Assembly: GCA_029964075.1 (NCBI GenBank)
Contig: CM057146.1
Span: 11,923,501 to 11,987,500, forward strand
Source of the DNA: Patiria pectinifera
Lineage: Eukaryota; Echinodermata; Asteroidea; Valvatida; Asterinidae
Direction: 5' to 3'
DNA length: 64,000 bases
The notes below the pieces were generated by a model. The model had not been told where the DNA came from, made no database searches, and saw only the letters and a program-made list of their open reading frames with translations. The position numbers and the translations under genes were made by a program. Below are positions 32,901 through 47,900 of this stretch, piece after piece. Numbering within the stretch: the first letter of the stretch is position 1; each line of letters begins with the position of its first letter.

Positions 32901-35900
32901 GCTGTATTATAGGGTCTAAAAATAGTATGAAGGGGATTTTTCAGAAGTGTTTCTATTTTTTTCTTGTAGGGGTAAGGACGATACTTTGTCGTGATATAGT
33001 TACTTTTGTGACATTACTTTGCAGTTTGGCTGGATGACCTTTGAAAATAATGCGAAAAATGAATTTTTGCAGCCTCAAAATTGCCGAAAAATGGCCAAAA
33101 CACATAATGGCCCGTAACCATGGCAACGGGCAAAATAAAAGTTTAAAAAGTCTATTTTGGTTACTTGCTCCCTAAGTCCTTTCATCCCACAAAGTTTTAA
33201 AAAATTCGATTTTTTTGAGCGTGGACACGTATATGAAGTATTTACACGAAATTACTCTTAAGGCTCTTTTAAAAGGTATAGTCCATCATTTGTAATTTGT
33301 GCATTTTGTTCGTTTGAAGCAACAAAAGTGCTCAAGATCTAAAGAAGGGTGCTGAACACTGAACAACTAACCTGATGAAATTTCAGCTCAGCTTTAGCTG
33401 TATATTTCGAGAAAAACAAGATTCTAGGATCTCGATTCAAATCAAAAGTTGCTGAATCATGTTTTGAATTGGGCCTGAATTCATCGTCCGATACACGTTC
33501 TCACTGAACCGATTGCAGCTACGCGATGTCGCGCACTGATCCGACGAATTACAGCAACCGCGCACGCGTCGTGCCAATGCTTGCGCGCGCTTCGCCGAAT
33601 AACAAAACGAAATACTAATTTGAATTTCCTACGGTGCTTCTTGGAAAGGCCTTCTTTTGTTGATTTCTTCAAAATGACAGCTTGCCAGAAAGAATAATTT
33701 CACAGGGAGTTTAGTCCCCTTTCTATCTTTCAACCAAGTATGTTTTTCAACAATAATTACGCCAGTTACTTTTCGGGTAGCTGCAAATGATGGACTCTGG
33801 CTTTAAGTAGCAGATATTGGCATGGTTGTTGGTGTCATGTGTGTACACTTTCTTTTATGCGTCAAATTTCTCTTGGGGAAAAAGGTTCATACCTGATTCT
33901 GTTGTATCACTTCTTGTACAAAACAAACATTCAGTGTCAAAAATAGAATAAGGCTGTGCATAGGAAACGGGTACTCGAGTACTTGACCATTGATGTCAGG
34001 AACCGGTTTCAGATTATGGGATCCGACTTTACAAATAACTTTAGTAACCTCTTGGACAATGAAAAAGAAAGGTTTTGAATGTCATTTGTGGGGAATTTTC
34101 AAATGAAAACCAGGCTACATGGGAAAACAAAACATATTTCATGTTTGTGACACCCGCAATAATTGCAGTTTACACCTTAGGCCAAAAAAAAGAATAGTTC
34201 TGCTTCCGGTTACCCGACCGACCCTATTTTTAGGCTGCGACCCTAAAAATTTTATCGGCAATTCAAAAAAAAAAAAAAAAAATTGAATAAAATAAAAATA
34301 AAATCTGTCTTTTCTGTCTTCACAAAATACCTCTCAACAACCCTTTTGCATCCAAAAATGCTTGTATTTATTTGTTTTCTTACTTACATTCGTTTTTTTC
34401 AAAAGAAACCTCCGTCATTAATTACAAATTCGCTTCGCGATCATATAACTACTTCGCAATTCGATGTCACGCACGGTGACTATAATCACGTGGCGACGAC
34501 TGGTTTCCGCCGCGCCGCCGCGCAGGGGCCAATTTAGAAGACATAATGAAAATGCGGTAACCAGTCCATAGCTAGCTATGCGCGACCGATAGCACGCTTT
34601 CAGTACAGTGCAGGCCACTGTCAACTGGTCGGATTCGACATCGTAAAAATGCCAAGAAAACACCGATGGAAAGAGAACATTTTTGCAAGTTAATTTACAG
34701 AATTGATCTAGCTTGTCTGTGTATGTATTTTCTGTGTTCAAGAGTTCATTTTGAGATCGCACTACTCGTATTTGGAGTGATACATGCCGCGTGTTTCCCG
34801 AAATTGTTGACCGGTAAAAACAGGTCTGTCGGCCCATGGCGGGCCGCTCGCCACACATGCTCGCATCACACACCTCGGAGTTTTGGCCAGCTCCCCGCGT
34901 CTTGACTAGCGTTGTGCATATGGTGCGAACGGCCTGAATTTTCCATTATTTTTTGAAATTATCGAACGTAAATATATTGACAATAATTAAAGGTAGGTTT
35001 TACTCACTTTTTGTTGCCATTTCGTGTATAGCTTTCGTAGTGCAATAGAAATAGTTCAGGCTAAAACTTCGCATATAATTGAATACCCCATTCAATCTGC
35101 ATAAAAAAAATTGGCAAAAAAAAAAAAATTTCCGACCGACCGACCCTATTTTTGAAAGGCATGTAATCGGAAGCAGAACTATTTTTTTTTTGGCCTTAAC
35201 TCTAACAGAACTCAACCCATCAAACCCCAACACCATGTTTTGTTGGAATCTGTCAGGATGGGTACAGTACCCCTAAACTGACAGTCTTTTACATTGAGTT
35301 GGCACACCTCCAGAATCAAAGTCAGAAATATGTGTGTGCAGTTTCCCATATGGTGTTGGAATTTGCCAGGATGGGTATGGTTCCTATTAAATCATGCTCG
35401 GGAGTTGTAAAGTTTACTGTTCACACTTGTATCTTTCTGTATTGATGCACCGATTTGGTAGTATATATCTTGGGATCTTTATAAACAATCTGAACAGTAG
35501 CTTCCGAGATTTAAGATTTGGGGTTGATTTTCTTTTTTTCAATCGGGTACCTGGTTTCTGCACTACCCATAAATCACACTCCTTAAAGTGAATGTCAGTT
35601 GTGTTCAAGACTTTGATTAGAGTATTACTGTTAGGAAGTAGAACACAAATCATGGTGAAATGTACCACACCAGCGATGTGTTGTGTACTGTTCGAAGCTG
35701 ACCAAATGATGAAAGATTTACACAAAAATCCGGATGATTTAACTTGATCTTTTAGAGAGATGCCAATGAAGAGATGTTTGGGTATGACTCCAGTGGCATG
35801 ACTCCAACGAAGACATCTTTTCGAGGTAAATTTCTGCACAGACATTTAAATGACTATCAATATTGTATGTTTTCAGAAGGAAAATTTGACACCAGATCTA

Positions 35901-38900
35901 AATTGTGTGCCTGAAAATGAGATGGCACATAAATTCTGCAAAATCATTCAAAACCTCATGATGGTTTGTGGAGGATCTCGGAGTGTAATAGTTTTGTTTA
36001 GGCCATCAGCCTGGGGGTTTGGTCGGTATCAAATGAGGGGAATAATCATTGTGATTTTGGCAAGGTATGCACCCCTGTACTGTAGTTGGAAAATATGTGA
36101 TAGCATTGCAGCGGTGGCAGCTTTTTGGGTGCTCTCACTTAAAAAAAAAAAAAAGGCAGCCAAAACATGCTAGTTATCACATAAAATTAATCCGGTTCAA
36201 ACATATTGGTTGCCATTTTGAGAAAAAAAAAATTAAAGGGATTACACCAAAAAAACTGGCACCGCTCACACTACAAAGCTATCACACATTTTCCAATTCT
36301 AGATGTGTATACATGTACCTTGCCAAAAATCGCTATCAGCATTGTTCTGCTGGATCATTTAATACCAGTTGTCCAATTTTTTGACCAAAGCTGATAGCCT
36401 ATTTGATCAGGACCCAAATTAAAGAAAAGTATTAAAAACATGTAGCAATTATCAAAACAAGTGCAGATGAGATATGTTATAGGCTGGTGTTTTGGACATA
36501 TTTGGTGAAAGTTTCATGTATATCCATTGTACCATTTGAAGAAAAGCGCTAGCAAAGAACACACGCTACAAAACACTCTGACCACGGTTCCATGGTTCAG
36601 CAAATTTATTGAAATCGCGTACTGATTTGAAGCAGTGTAATAACAAATAAAAACCTAGTTGTGGTGACTGACTCACTTGAAGTTACTGACACATTTAAAA
36701 AAGGCAAAACCAATTCCACGTGCAGACTGGAAAATGAGCCACTTCAAATTAAAATGGCATAACTCCTCACCACAGCCACTAATTTGAACAATTCAAAATG
36801 TTTGTGGAAGACAAGATAATAACCATTCATATGAAACACTCAGTTTTTTCTCAATACAGTGGAACGCCGCTATACCGAACACTGCTATACCGAGCATTCG
36901 GTTATATCGAACATCATCCTTGGCTCCCGGTTTTAATGTACAAAATGTACCGAACATTGTTGTTGAAAGAAGTCAACAGATAAACAACACAAAAACTACT
37001 GGTTTTTACATGTATTTAACACTGTTTGGGCCACTTTTATTACCGAAAACCACCCATGGTTACATCGTGTTTGAATGTTGAAGAGCGATAGATGACTATT
37101 ATTTCCCCAAGGAATAAAAGGGAAAAACCACCCGTTGCTAAAGTTTTGTGACAACTCCGCGGAATGTGAAAATGCCAGTTCAGTGACTTCACTATTGGTC
37201 TAAAGAGGATACCGGCGGTTCAAAATCGCTATACCGAGCGATTGTTATTACGAACACTTTCTGTGGATCCCACGGATGTTCGTTATAGCGGCGTTCCACT
37301 GTATACTCTATTTACCACCAAACAAATGGTGAACTTGGGTCCGGATCATTCTGACTCACCCTGTACATGCACACGCCATTTTTGTTGCCTTTTAGCCAAT
37401 AGTTCGCTCAAAGAAGGGACAATGATGCGGAGACAACATGAGAAGGAGTTAGAGATGAGGAAACAGATGATGGAAGCTCAACACCATGAAGAGAAGTTAC
37501 GGTTACAACAGCGACATGATGAAGCGATACAGAAGGTATATAGAGCCACACTTGTGACTTGTCATCACAGAAAGTCCAATTTTTTTAATTCTCATTTGCT
37601 TTTCATGCATTCTGTTCATTTCCAATAAATAACACCACTCAAGATCCAAAGAAGAATGTTCAAAACCTAACCCTTGGAGGTTTCAACTCAGTGGCTATTA
37701 CACTTTTTGAGAAAAAAAAAACAGTGAAAAACCATGCACAACCTTTTGATCACGATTTATTAATATAACTTTTTATTTGCAACGATCAGTCAATTGAATG
37801 ATCGTTGTAAATCACTTTCATTTGTTGTTTTCTTCAAAATGACAGCAAGCCATACGAAATAATTTCACGGGGTGTTTCGTACCAGTACGATCTTTATTCC
37901 ATGTATACTTTTGATACTTTTGGGATAAATGCAAATGATCCTATATGCCTATAAGTAGTGATATATTTGCTCTTATATTCTGGAGAAGGGGAGCTTTCTG
38001 GTGTGTAACTTTCGGGGATGCTGATTTAGTAACGGAAATACATATTAATACTTAGTGATTGTGTAGTAAATCCGGTGGCTTCGCATCTTTGTTTTTACAA
38101 AATTTGTTGTGGACGGGAGAAAGGCTTCTATGGAAATGGGTCTAAAAGAGGTTTCATAGAAGTTTGACGGAACTAGGGGGAAAACAAATTTAATTGTTAA
38201 TTTCTGTTTAATTTAGATTCTTGATCGTAAGAACTCTGAGATGGAGGACATGAAGAACCACTACCGAAGCAAGAGCAAAGAAATGGATACGACGATCAGG
38301 AAACTAGAGAGAAAAGGTAAGATCATCTGAGGAATTAACCGGGTTTTGCCCTTCACCGACGTATAAACAATGCATACTCAGTGTGTTACCTCCCGAGTGG
38401 AAGTTGGAAAAATCGCTCGGGTGGGACTCGAACCCATGACCTCCTGTTTTCTAGTGCAGACGTCTTACCACTCGACCACCAAGCTAACAGGATCGGTTGG
38501 CTGGTTCGAATCTAATGTACATCTTATTAATAATAAAAGTTTGTCGCAGTATTTGTGTAGAAGTTTTTGCCTTATATGTTGAATAACGGTCCCTTGCACA
38601 ACTAGTTATACATGTAATTGCTTCAGGTTTAGTTGTACTTTCAAAGGTTGAAAAATCAATTAAATCAACTAAAATTTGAAGAAAGAAAGAAAAGAGGATG
38701 AGCTGGTACTGATAGTTAAAATAAATAAAGTGGGTTGATGTAAATAAAGACCACAGGTGACGATCACTGAGAAGTTGTATGGAGTAGTATGGTTATATTG
38801 TGAAATGAATATAGATATAGATAATAACTATTGTGCTTATATAGCGCTTTCCATCGTATCAACGATCTCAAAGCGCTTTACAATTATTACCCCGTTCATC

Positions 38901-41900
38901 AGGCCATGGACCACGAGGCAGCCGATATCAGCGCTCAATCGGTCCTCGACACTCACAAGTACCCATTTATACTCCCGGTTGGAGAGAGGCAATTGAAGTT
39001 AAGTGTCTTGCCCAAGGGCACAAACACCATGTTCCTGGTACGGTTCGAACCCACGCACCTTCGTATACAAGTCAAACACCATAACTACTGGACCCATGGC
39101 ATTCTACATAGATGTTTTTGATACACAGAGACTATTTTATACCTAATAATTTTAAGCACCGATTGGTAATACTTTCTTTTGTGTTTGTCTTTGTAGTTCA
39201 AACCCTCGTTAAAGAATCAGCCATGATACGAGACAGCAGGGACCAGCAAATTGCAGAACTCAAGAAAATGGTAGAACACAGCGACCAGTCAACTCAGAAC
39301 GAGTACGAAACAAAGGTAGGCTCAGACTTGTCGACAAAAGTGTTGATACATACCTTTAGAAGTTTCTCTTTTGCTATTGGTTGACAGCCTGTCATGTGAT
39401 GTGCATTAATACAACAAACAGGTACATTAGGGAGACACATTAGTAATTTATTTTACATTAGAGAGACATTGGTCATTAGGTAGACATTTTAGTGTCCCCT
39501 GTATACAGGGCTGCGACCTTTGGGCCTCCCTTGTGCGACCATAAAACTGGCCATGTCGCCGTTGGAGGCTCAAAGGAGGCCGAATGGTTGCCTAGGTCAT
39601 TCAAAGGTGGTACACAAATTGTTAAGACATCGCCATGGATGCCATGGTCGCCGTAAATTTGTTCAAAACAGTCGCACAAAGGTCGCCGAGGAGGTTGGTT
39701 GCTCAAAGGTGGCTCAAATGAGGCAGAAGTGAGGCAGAGGCATTGCCGTGGTTACAGAATGGATGCCCAATGGTCGGCCAATGATCGGCCAATGGTCGGC
39801 ATGTAATATATCCGTTCTGTTGCAAAGTTTACCGTCAATCTGGGCTTCTGCCTCCCTTGTGCCTTTAGGGTCGCCTAGGAGGCAGAAGCATGGGCGAATG
39901 GTCGACCAGTGATCGCCGTTAGTTGCCATTGGTCGCCGATGATGGCACAGAGGAGGCACAGACGAGGCTCAATGGTTGCCCAAACATTGCTCGGGGGTCG
40001 CCTATGTTGCCTTGAATCGCGTTGGTTGCTGTAGGTTGAACAGGGGAAGCACAGGGGAGGCAGGCAAGTGGCTCAGTGGACGCACAGGTCGCTCGTACCT
40101 CGACATGGAAATGCCCGAAAATTGCAGTTTTGGTGGTTCAAGGGAGGCACTCAGGGATCACTGGAGCAGTTACATAGAAACAGGATTTTCTGGGTTTAGG
40201 AGACCATTGAGCATCCTGGCCATTTTTTGGTCGCTCATAGGTGGTACAAAGGTCTCAGCCCTGTGTAAAGGGGGCCTGAGGTTTTATCAACCATTTCTAG
40301 ATGTCGCAAATGATTCCTTAAGTCGAGAATAGTATAATTGAAATTTTTTTATGGGGGGGTGGTATTTACAAATGGGGTTATGGGAAGGTTTTTGCTAGTG
40401 CATAAGTCTATTGGAATGTCTCCCTTAGGTACCATTTTCGATAGTTAGTAGATTCCAATTATGAAGTTGTACATTGTAATTCTTAGCCTACTTGAGAAAA
40501 CAATAACCTCACATTTCTTCAGAAATCATTTATATCATGAAGTGAATTAAGAACAGAAACAATCTATTGGAACAAGACATTGATAACTTGGGAAACCTTT
40601 CAACAAAGGCCTGGACAGCTCAGTTGCTCAGTAGAACGCTGGAACGGTGTTCTAAATGTCGCAGATTGGAACCCCACTCCAGTTAATTTCTTTACTAAGC
40701 CTCATCATTAGTAAATCAATTACATCTTAATCTTAACGCGATTTCTAAGAGATCTCTTAATTTCTAAATTTCAAATGCCACAAATGTGATGTTTAGCCTT
40801 AAATAGCGTATTCATGGGGAATAACATTACGGAACATTCGAGGGCTGTCCATTTTTTAATAATTCAGTATTCGATTACTCAAAACGGTGTTTGACCAAAT
40901 ATTCAGATATTCTAAACTGCCAGCTGCAACTGCGTGCTGCGCTGGTAAAAAGTTGCTGAAAGAGTGTGCCAGTTAATATTTGCCTGCGGTGATCGATATG
41001 GGGCTCTAGAGTGTTTTGCAGTAAGTATTTTATAACTGTGAAAAGGCTTTAACCTGCTAAAGGATGTGAACAATGAACCGCCATTGACAAATAAAAAGTT
41101 ACCATTAAAAGCACCAATAAAGCACCACAACTTAACAATAAAATAACATCATAGTCGCTTGTGTAGGTGCGTGTTTGTTTTTTTTTCTCAAATATTCAAA
41201 CTGGCAAAAAGCTATTCGAATTTTCGAGTGATGATCGAATATTTGACTATTCGGGACAGCCCCACAAAATTCCACTGAATTTCCAATTTTAGGAAATGAT
41301 TGGTTATTTGCTCAGTTGGTCAAAATGTCCCAAAACATTGTCCAACGTCATGAACTAGACCTGTACTGCATATTTCTTACAATGCTTTCATTTCAGCTTC
41401 ATGAAAGGACTGCCGACTTCGAGCAGGAGAAGTTTGAAATACAGAAACAGCACACCAAAGCGATACAAGAAATCTTAGACGATACCAACGCTAGACTGCA
41501 CAAAATGGAGACTGAGTACAGCGAGCAGGTCGACCAGCATGTAAGCTTTTACCAAGGCTAAATTGAGATAAATAGAGTAGTCAAGACTCGACTTGTCATA
41601 CTTAATTCACAATGTTAGTGACTCAACTAGTCTCTGGTCTTTTCAGGCAATTGACTTGACTTGGTATGAGTCACTTTTTTGGTGACTCAATTTGACTCGA
41701 ATCATCACATGCGATGTCCTGACTCGACCCAATTCACAATTTCAGGTGACTCGACTGGTCGCCATTAGAAGCAACTGGGTTGACTCGACTTGAGTCGCCA
41801 TTTGCAGTGACTTGACTTGAATTAATAAAGACAAATTTGTCGAATGAACATATCTTTTTTTTCAGTCACATACACTTTTCAGTTACTCGACTGGACTGGC

Positions 41901-44900
41901 ATCTAACCTGCCAATGACTTGACTGGACTCGAGTAACATGGAGCAGAAGACTTGACTTCATTTGAGTCAAATAGTCATTAACACTGGAGTCCTTAAAATG
42001 TGAAAACACAAATTATTTTCTGATTATAAGTTTCTACTTCATGTCATGTTAGCTGGCTTGCAGGCTTACACTTTATCCTTACATGTATAGGGTGAGTCAA
42101 AAAAAGCATACCCCAAAAATTATATTTCATATTTGAAAAAATATGTAGCACAAAAAATAATAATGACTGGAAGGCCAATTTCATAAGCAACTTTTAGATT
42201 AAAAATTTACTGAAATTGATCAATCCGTTCCAACAATATTACCATTTAAACGCAATGACCCTAAAACCTGTTTCATCCAAAAATGTGATTTCAAGAATCG
42301 TCGTCATAATTGTATTTAGTTTCTGGTAATGAAACCAAGACTTCTTCAAAACTGCTCGTGGCATGGTAGACCGCAAACCTGCAGCAACCTGCAGAGAGAA
42401 GACAGTGAAGAATTTACAGTTTGAGAGGTTGGAGGAAAACTCTAGAACAATTGTTCTGGGGAAAAACCCACAGAATCAGATAGGGACTGAAAACCAAATC
42501 CACTTGCTGACTGTAGGCGGGAATCGAACCCAGGCCATACAGGCGGAGGGCTGGAACGTAACCACTGTGCCAAATCTAACTTTCTGACTCGAGTCGCTTT
42601 CCGTGATCACGGAATGTTACAGGCTGAAGTTATCAGAGACCTAGAGGCCAGGATAACGCAAATAAGCCAGGAATCGGAGAAGCAGAACAGAGCCCAGGCT
42701 GAACAGGGACGAGATAAAGCCGAGTTGGAGAGGAGAAACATGCTACTGAGTGCTGAGCTTGAAAACATCAGGACCAGGTAATAAAACAAGGAACCAGATT
42801 CCTCAACAAGTATCAAGTGTAAAGTACTAATTTAAAAGTGGAACAAAGACATTGACTGGAGCAGGGTTTGAACCTATGACCTTCGGATTGCCATTAAAAA
42901 TAATTAAAATAAATAATTTAAAGGAATAAGGGCATTTCACGATACAATGCCCTCCATAAGGTTATCATAGAGAGGCCATTTTTGCTGGTCATTATAGAAA
43001 AACAGTTGACAAATGCCTGCCAAAGAGTACTCTTTTTGCACAGGGCAGAGCAGTTTTCTTGTTTGCTTTTTTTTTTTTTTTTTTACTTTTTTGACTTTTT
43101 GGCACCTACATTTGTAAACAATGGAGGATAAATGATTCACAACAGGATGGTGTATGAAGGATGTAAATGTGAAAAGGAGCACACTGTAACGTGAATCGGT
43201 GTTATTGAATAATTTTATTGTATAAGGGTGTACACGTACATTGCCCCTGTATATTTTTAATGATATTAAAGGCCTATGAGGCCACCAAAAAAAGTCTCCG
43301 GTTTCTGGTATGGAGCTTGCCCAAAAAGTGGTGCGGCGACGCGGCTTCTTTTTTTTTTTTTTACCTGTTATTTTTTTTTTTTTTTTGCTTCAAATGTCGG
43401 CTGATGACTGCAAATGGTGCCCGACTAAACTTAGAGCAAATATTATGGGAGACCAGAGAGGCCACATAAAGCTTATTCTCGATCATAACCCCATCTAAAA
43501 ACACGTTAAAATTGTGCAGCTGCAGGATTCCAGTCAAACCAGTGAGTTTGGCGGTTTTGAGACATCATCTTTCATTGAAAAAAAAAATTCATTTTGCCGA
43601 CGCGCATGGCTACGGCGACGCACGCGCATACCAGAAACCGGAGACTTTTTTTTTTTTGGCCTTAGATCATTGGCTTTTTATGTACTCAAAATCTAAAGAA
43701 GAATGTTAAAAAACCTCACCTGGTTAAGTTTTGGCTTGAATATTACACTTTTCGAGTAAACAGTAAAAAACCATCGCAACCTTAAACAAAAAACACGATT
43801 TCATCGATATCACTCTTTATTCCAAAAATCTGTCAGTTGACTGATCATTGGAAATCACCTTACCTGTCTTGATTTCTTCTAATAAAATGACAGGAAGCCA
43901 GACGAAATGATTGCACAGGGAATAGTACCAGTACGATCTTTAATCCAAGTAAGCTTTTGACAATCATTTGGTATGTTGCTTTGGAATAAATGCCAATGAT
44001 CCTATAAGACATACATGTCGGAGAAAAATGGACCAACAATTGACCAATTTTTGTGTATTCATTACCACAAAGGTATGCTGAGGTTGAGAAGGCAGCTGAA
44101 CAAGCCAGAGATGACCAGGAGATGGAAATGAGAGCCATGAGAAACAAAACAGACGCCAGCATTGAGTTCATGAAAACAGAACACAGCTTGTCTCTTGCCA
44201 AGGTATGGCTGCAGTTTTCTGATTGTCTGTTACATTTTCTAAGTATGTACAGGTAGATCATGTTCAGCTATCCAAAAAGTAACTGAAGAAATTCATGTTG
44301 AAAAACATACTTGGTTTAAAGATAGTAGTGGCCCCAAACTCCCTGTTAATTCATTCTGAAGAAACCAATAAAAGAAGGTAATTTCCAAAGATGCATCTAA
44401 AGATGCGTTTTTGGAAATTTCCATTAGTAGTTTGTTTTTAATTCAGCGAAGCTTTGAATGGGTGAGCGCAAGTGTTGACACAACACACACGCGCGCATGG
44501 TTGCTATAATTCGTCGATGCAGTGCGTGACATTGCGTAGCTGCAATAGGCTGAAGTAGAACGTATCTCAGACGCTGATTTCGGGTGCAATTCAAAACATA
44601 ACTCGGCAACTTTTGAATTGAAATTGAGATCCTACAATTTTGTTTTTCTCAGAATATACAGAATTCGCTGAGCTAAAACTTTATCAGGTTAGTTTTTAAG
44701 CGCTTGTCTTTGGAGTTTGAGCGCTTTTGTTGCTTAAAAAAAAATGCACAAATGGCAAATGATTGACTCTTACCTTTAATGGGCAACTATCTGCACATTT
44801 ATTTTCAAGTTAATCAAAGAATTGATTGGAGCAGGATTTGAACCTGCCACCTCCAGATTGTCGTTTGGGTGCTTTACAAATGAGCTATTTAGCCCTATTT

Positions 44901-47900
44901 TGGCAGTTGCCCCTTTTGTAAATGTCTTTGTTCTTTGCAGTGTCTTTGTCTGTAGCTGAGTTGGTAGAGTTCAAACCACGCTACAAACAATTTCTTTGTT
45001 TAGCTTTAAAATAATTAAAATGCGCCGAGTCAGTTACCTTGTATAGTTTATTTAAAAGTTTACACATTAGCAAAATCTATCTTGTGTTACAAAAATAAGG
45101 AAGCGCATTTAAGAATGCCTGCCTTCCATACTAGAATCTGTAGTTGGCTTTTCCATATAACCCTTTTGGAAACACCATAATTTTGGTTCTGATTTGTTTT
45201 CCTTTTTGTTTTGTTTTTGTTTTCCATTTGTTTAATGGAATTAGTCTGTAGATACAATTCGTGAGCTGGAGCAACATATACAGGACTTAAAGCAACAGTT
45301 GCAAGATAGCGAACACCGACGACAGCGTGAACTTAGGGTAAGAACTGATATTATCCTTGTTGAACAATATAAAAAATATTGACTGCTTTTGAGTGGTATA
45401 GAAAACTAGTCCCCTCTCCAATGTTTAGTAGCCTGCAACAGTTGTGGATGTTAAACACCACAGACAATGAAAACTCTGGTTAAGAATTTATATTGTTATA
45501 TCATGTGCTTGGATACTGTAATTTCATTGGTCTAGGACGGCCACGTGTCTGGTCAATAAAAATGCATGTCATTCACTGAGGGTGATATCGCACTGCATTC
45601 ATTGGGCACTTGTGTGGATCCTGCCGGCGTGCTAGCTTTGCGCATTGAGAACTGCAACATGAAATGTTCTAAACCTTCAGTTATCAAAGGTTACATCGCA
45701 GTGATTTAATTTATTTCACACACAGGAAGTTACAACCATTTATCTTTTTGAGTTATTGGCACGATCTAATAAAACAATTGTTGACTGCTGTGATGTGGGA
45801 TATGCCGTTTTTAACCCCCTTCAACTCGGGAACCATGCGACCCTCGGGTGTTAAAAACTTCATATCCCACGTCACATCAGTCAACAATTGCTGTTTCTAG
45901 TAGAATATTATTAACTGGCCTCCTCTGCTGTTTACCAGCCAGTGACGGCAAGAACTCAGAGTAAGAAAATACTGCATCCTAGTTGAGCAACATTCAAATA
46001 TTGACTGCTTTTAGTAAAATAGTCAACTAGCCTCTCTCCCAATGTTTACCAGCCTGCAACAGATGCAAGATAGAATTAATAGTCGTGATATCCTAGTCGA
46101 ATAATATATACAAAAAGTGAATGCTTTGGATGGTGTAGTAAAACGAGCCTCTCTAGGTGATCATGGACATTCTATTTTCCCTAGGCAAAGCCAAGGAAAT
46201 ATAAAATGCTCCTTGGATCACCGAGAGATAAAGCATTCAATATTTGGTTTATAACGCTTCACTCACAAATTCTGCTTGGTTAAAATATTTAAAATAATTT
46301 AAATCTGAACATAGTTAAAATAAACTTCAGTGTCACTACAAAATTGGTGGGAAATGTATTTCTCTCTTCCAAACCACCCCTTCACAAAATGGTTGAACCA
46401 AACTCTGTGGCGCCCTCTCTTGGGAGCAATATGCGCTACGCTCGATGCACATAATAGCATGCATTTGCACAAAAATATGGCGCCAGTGGTATAGTACTTT
46501 GGTTGCTAATGGTATACTACTGTGGTTGCTACGTGTATAGTACTTTTGGTCATTCACTGAAAGATAGCTAAAATACCATTACTCGCTCTCGGCCAATCAA
46601 GACACAGAGTCTGTTGGTGAGGTGTTATAATCAAATATTGACTGCCTCAAGTGATATAGTAAATCAGCCTTCTGTGGCGATTTCTGGGGCATGTACCAGA
46701 AGAAGAGCATTCAACAGAAAGAGCTCTTTTTTTGTTATTTATATGGTTTAAATGTTTGTTTTTTATGTTATTTGTTGTTGCTAAGGATCTGGAGTCCATG
46801 CTTAAACAGGACAAGCTGCATCAGGAAAATCTTCATGAGAAGCAGATAATGAGCTTGAGGTCCGAGCTGGAAGGAGAACGACAAGACAATCACAACAAGA
46901 TCCTGAAACTCCAACAAACGATCAGGTAAATATTGTTCAAATTTGTAACGTGGCACAACTCTTAAGATAGTAACATAACTTTTGTTTCACTTTAGACATT
47001 TAGACAACCGTTATCAATTCAAAGATTACCACATGAAATAGACCCCTCTCATAGACAGCCATCTTCGTAGGAAAATTACAACTGCATATTCAATGCCATC
47101 AGGTGGGTTTACGCACAGTATGCAAAATCTCACTGACTAACTGACTGACTGACTGACTGACTCCCCAACTCCCTCCCCTAAATTAGACGTGCTACCCTCA
47201 CCTTTGCCCAGTAGTTTGTTTCAGATGACTACCTCGAACCCTTAGACCACATTGGTCTGGGACCAACTGCCTAGTCTTGTTTTCGGGTTAAAAGTACAGT
47301 CCATCATTTGCAGCTATCCAAAAAGTATTACTGACGTAATTATTGTTGAAAAGCATACTTGGTTTAAAGATAGTAATGGGACTAAACTCCCTGTGAAATT
47401 ATTCTTTCTGGCAAGCTGTCCTTTTGAAGAAATCAATAAAAGAAGGCCTTTCTAAAGACGCGTCGTTGGAAAATTCAGGTAGTAGTTCGTTTTTTTATTC
47501 GGCAAAGCGCGCGCAAGCGTCGACATTACGCACACGCGTGCATGGTTGCTATAATTCGTCTGTTCAGTGCCCGACATCGCGTAGCTGCAATCGGTTCAGT
47601 GAGAACGTGTCTCGAACGCTGATTTCAGGCCCAATTCAAAACATGACTCAGCAACTTTTGATTTGAAATTGAGATCCTAGAATATTATTTGCTCTGAATA
47701 TACAGCATTCACTGAGCTGAAACTTCATCAGGTTAGTTGTTCAGATTTTTTTTGATTTTGAGCACTTTTGTTGCTTCAAACAAACATGATGCACATATGT
47801 ATTACAAATGATGGACTGTACCTTTATCATTTTGATGCATCTTGCAAAATCCAATGAAAAATTTGGAACTCATTCTTTTGTTAAAGGGAATATACATCAT

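Noticed and set aside
35850-36173. Open frame after TGTTTTCAG as an additional CEP112 exon
   Set aside because: There is an acceptor-like site, but no donor in frame. The phase does not fit between exons 6 and 7, and the sequence runs into a hairpin repeat.
39976-40332. 118-codon frame as a coding exon
   Set aside because: It lies wholly within the GGTCGCC/GAGGCAC reiterated element. The Gly/Ser/Arg-rich translation reflects the repeat.
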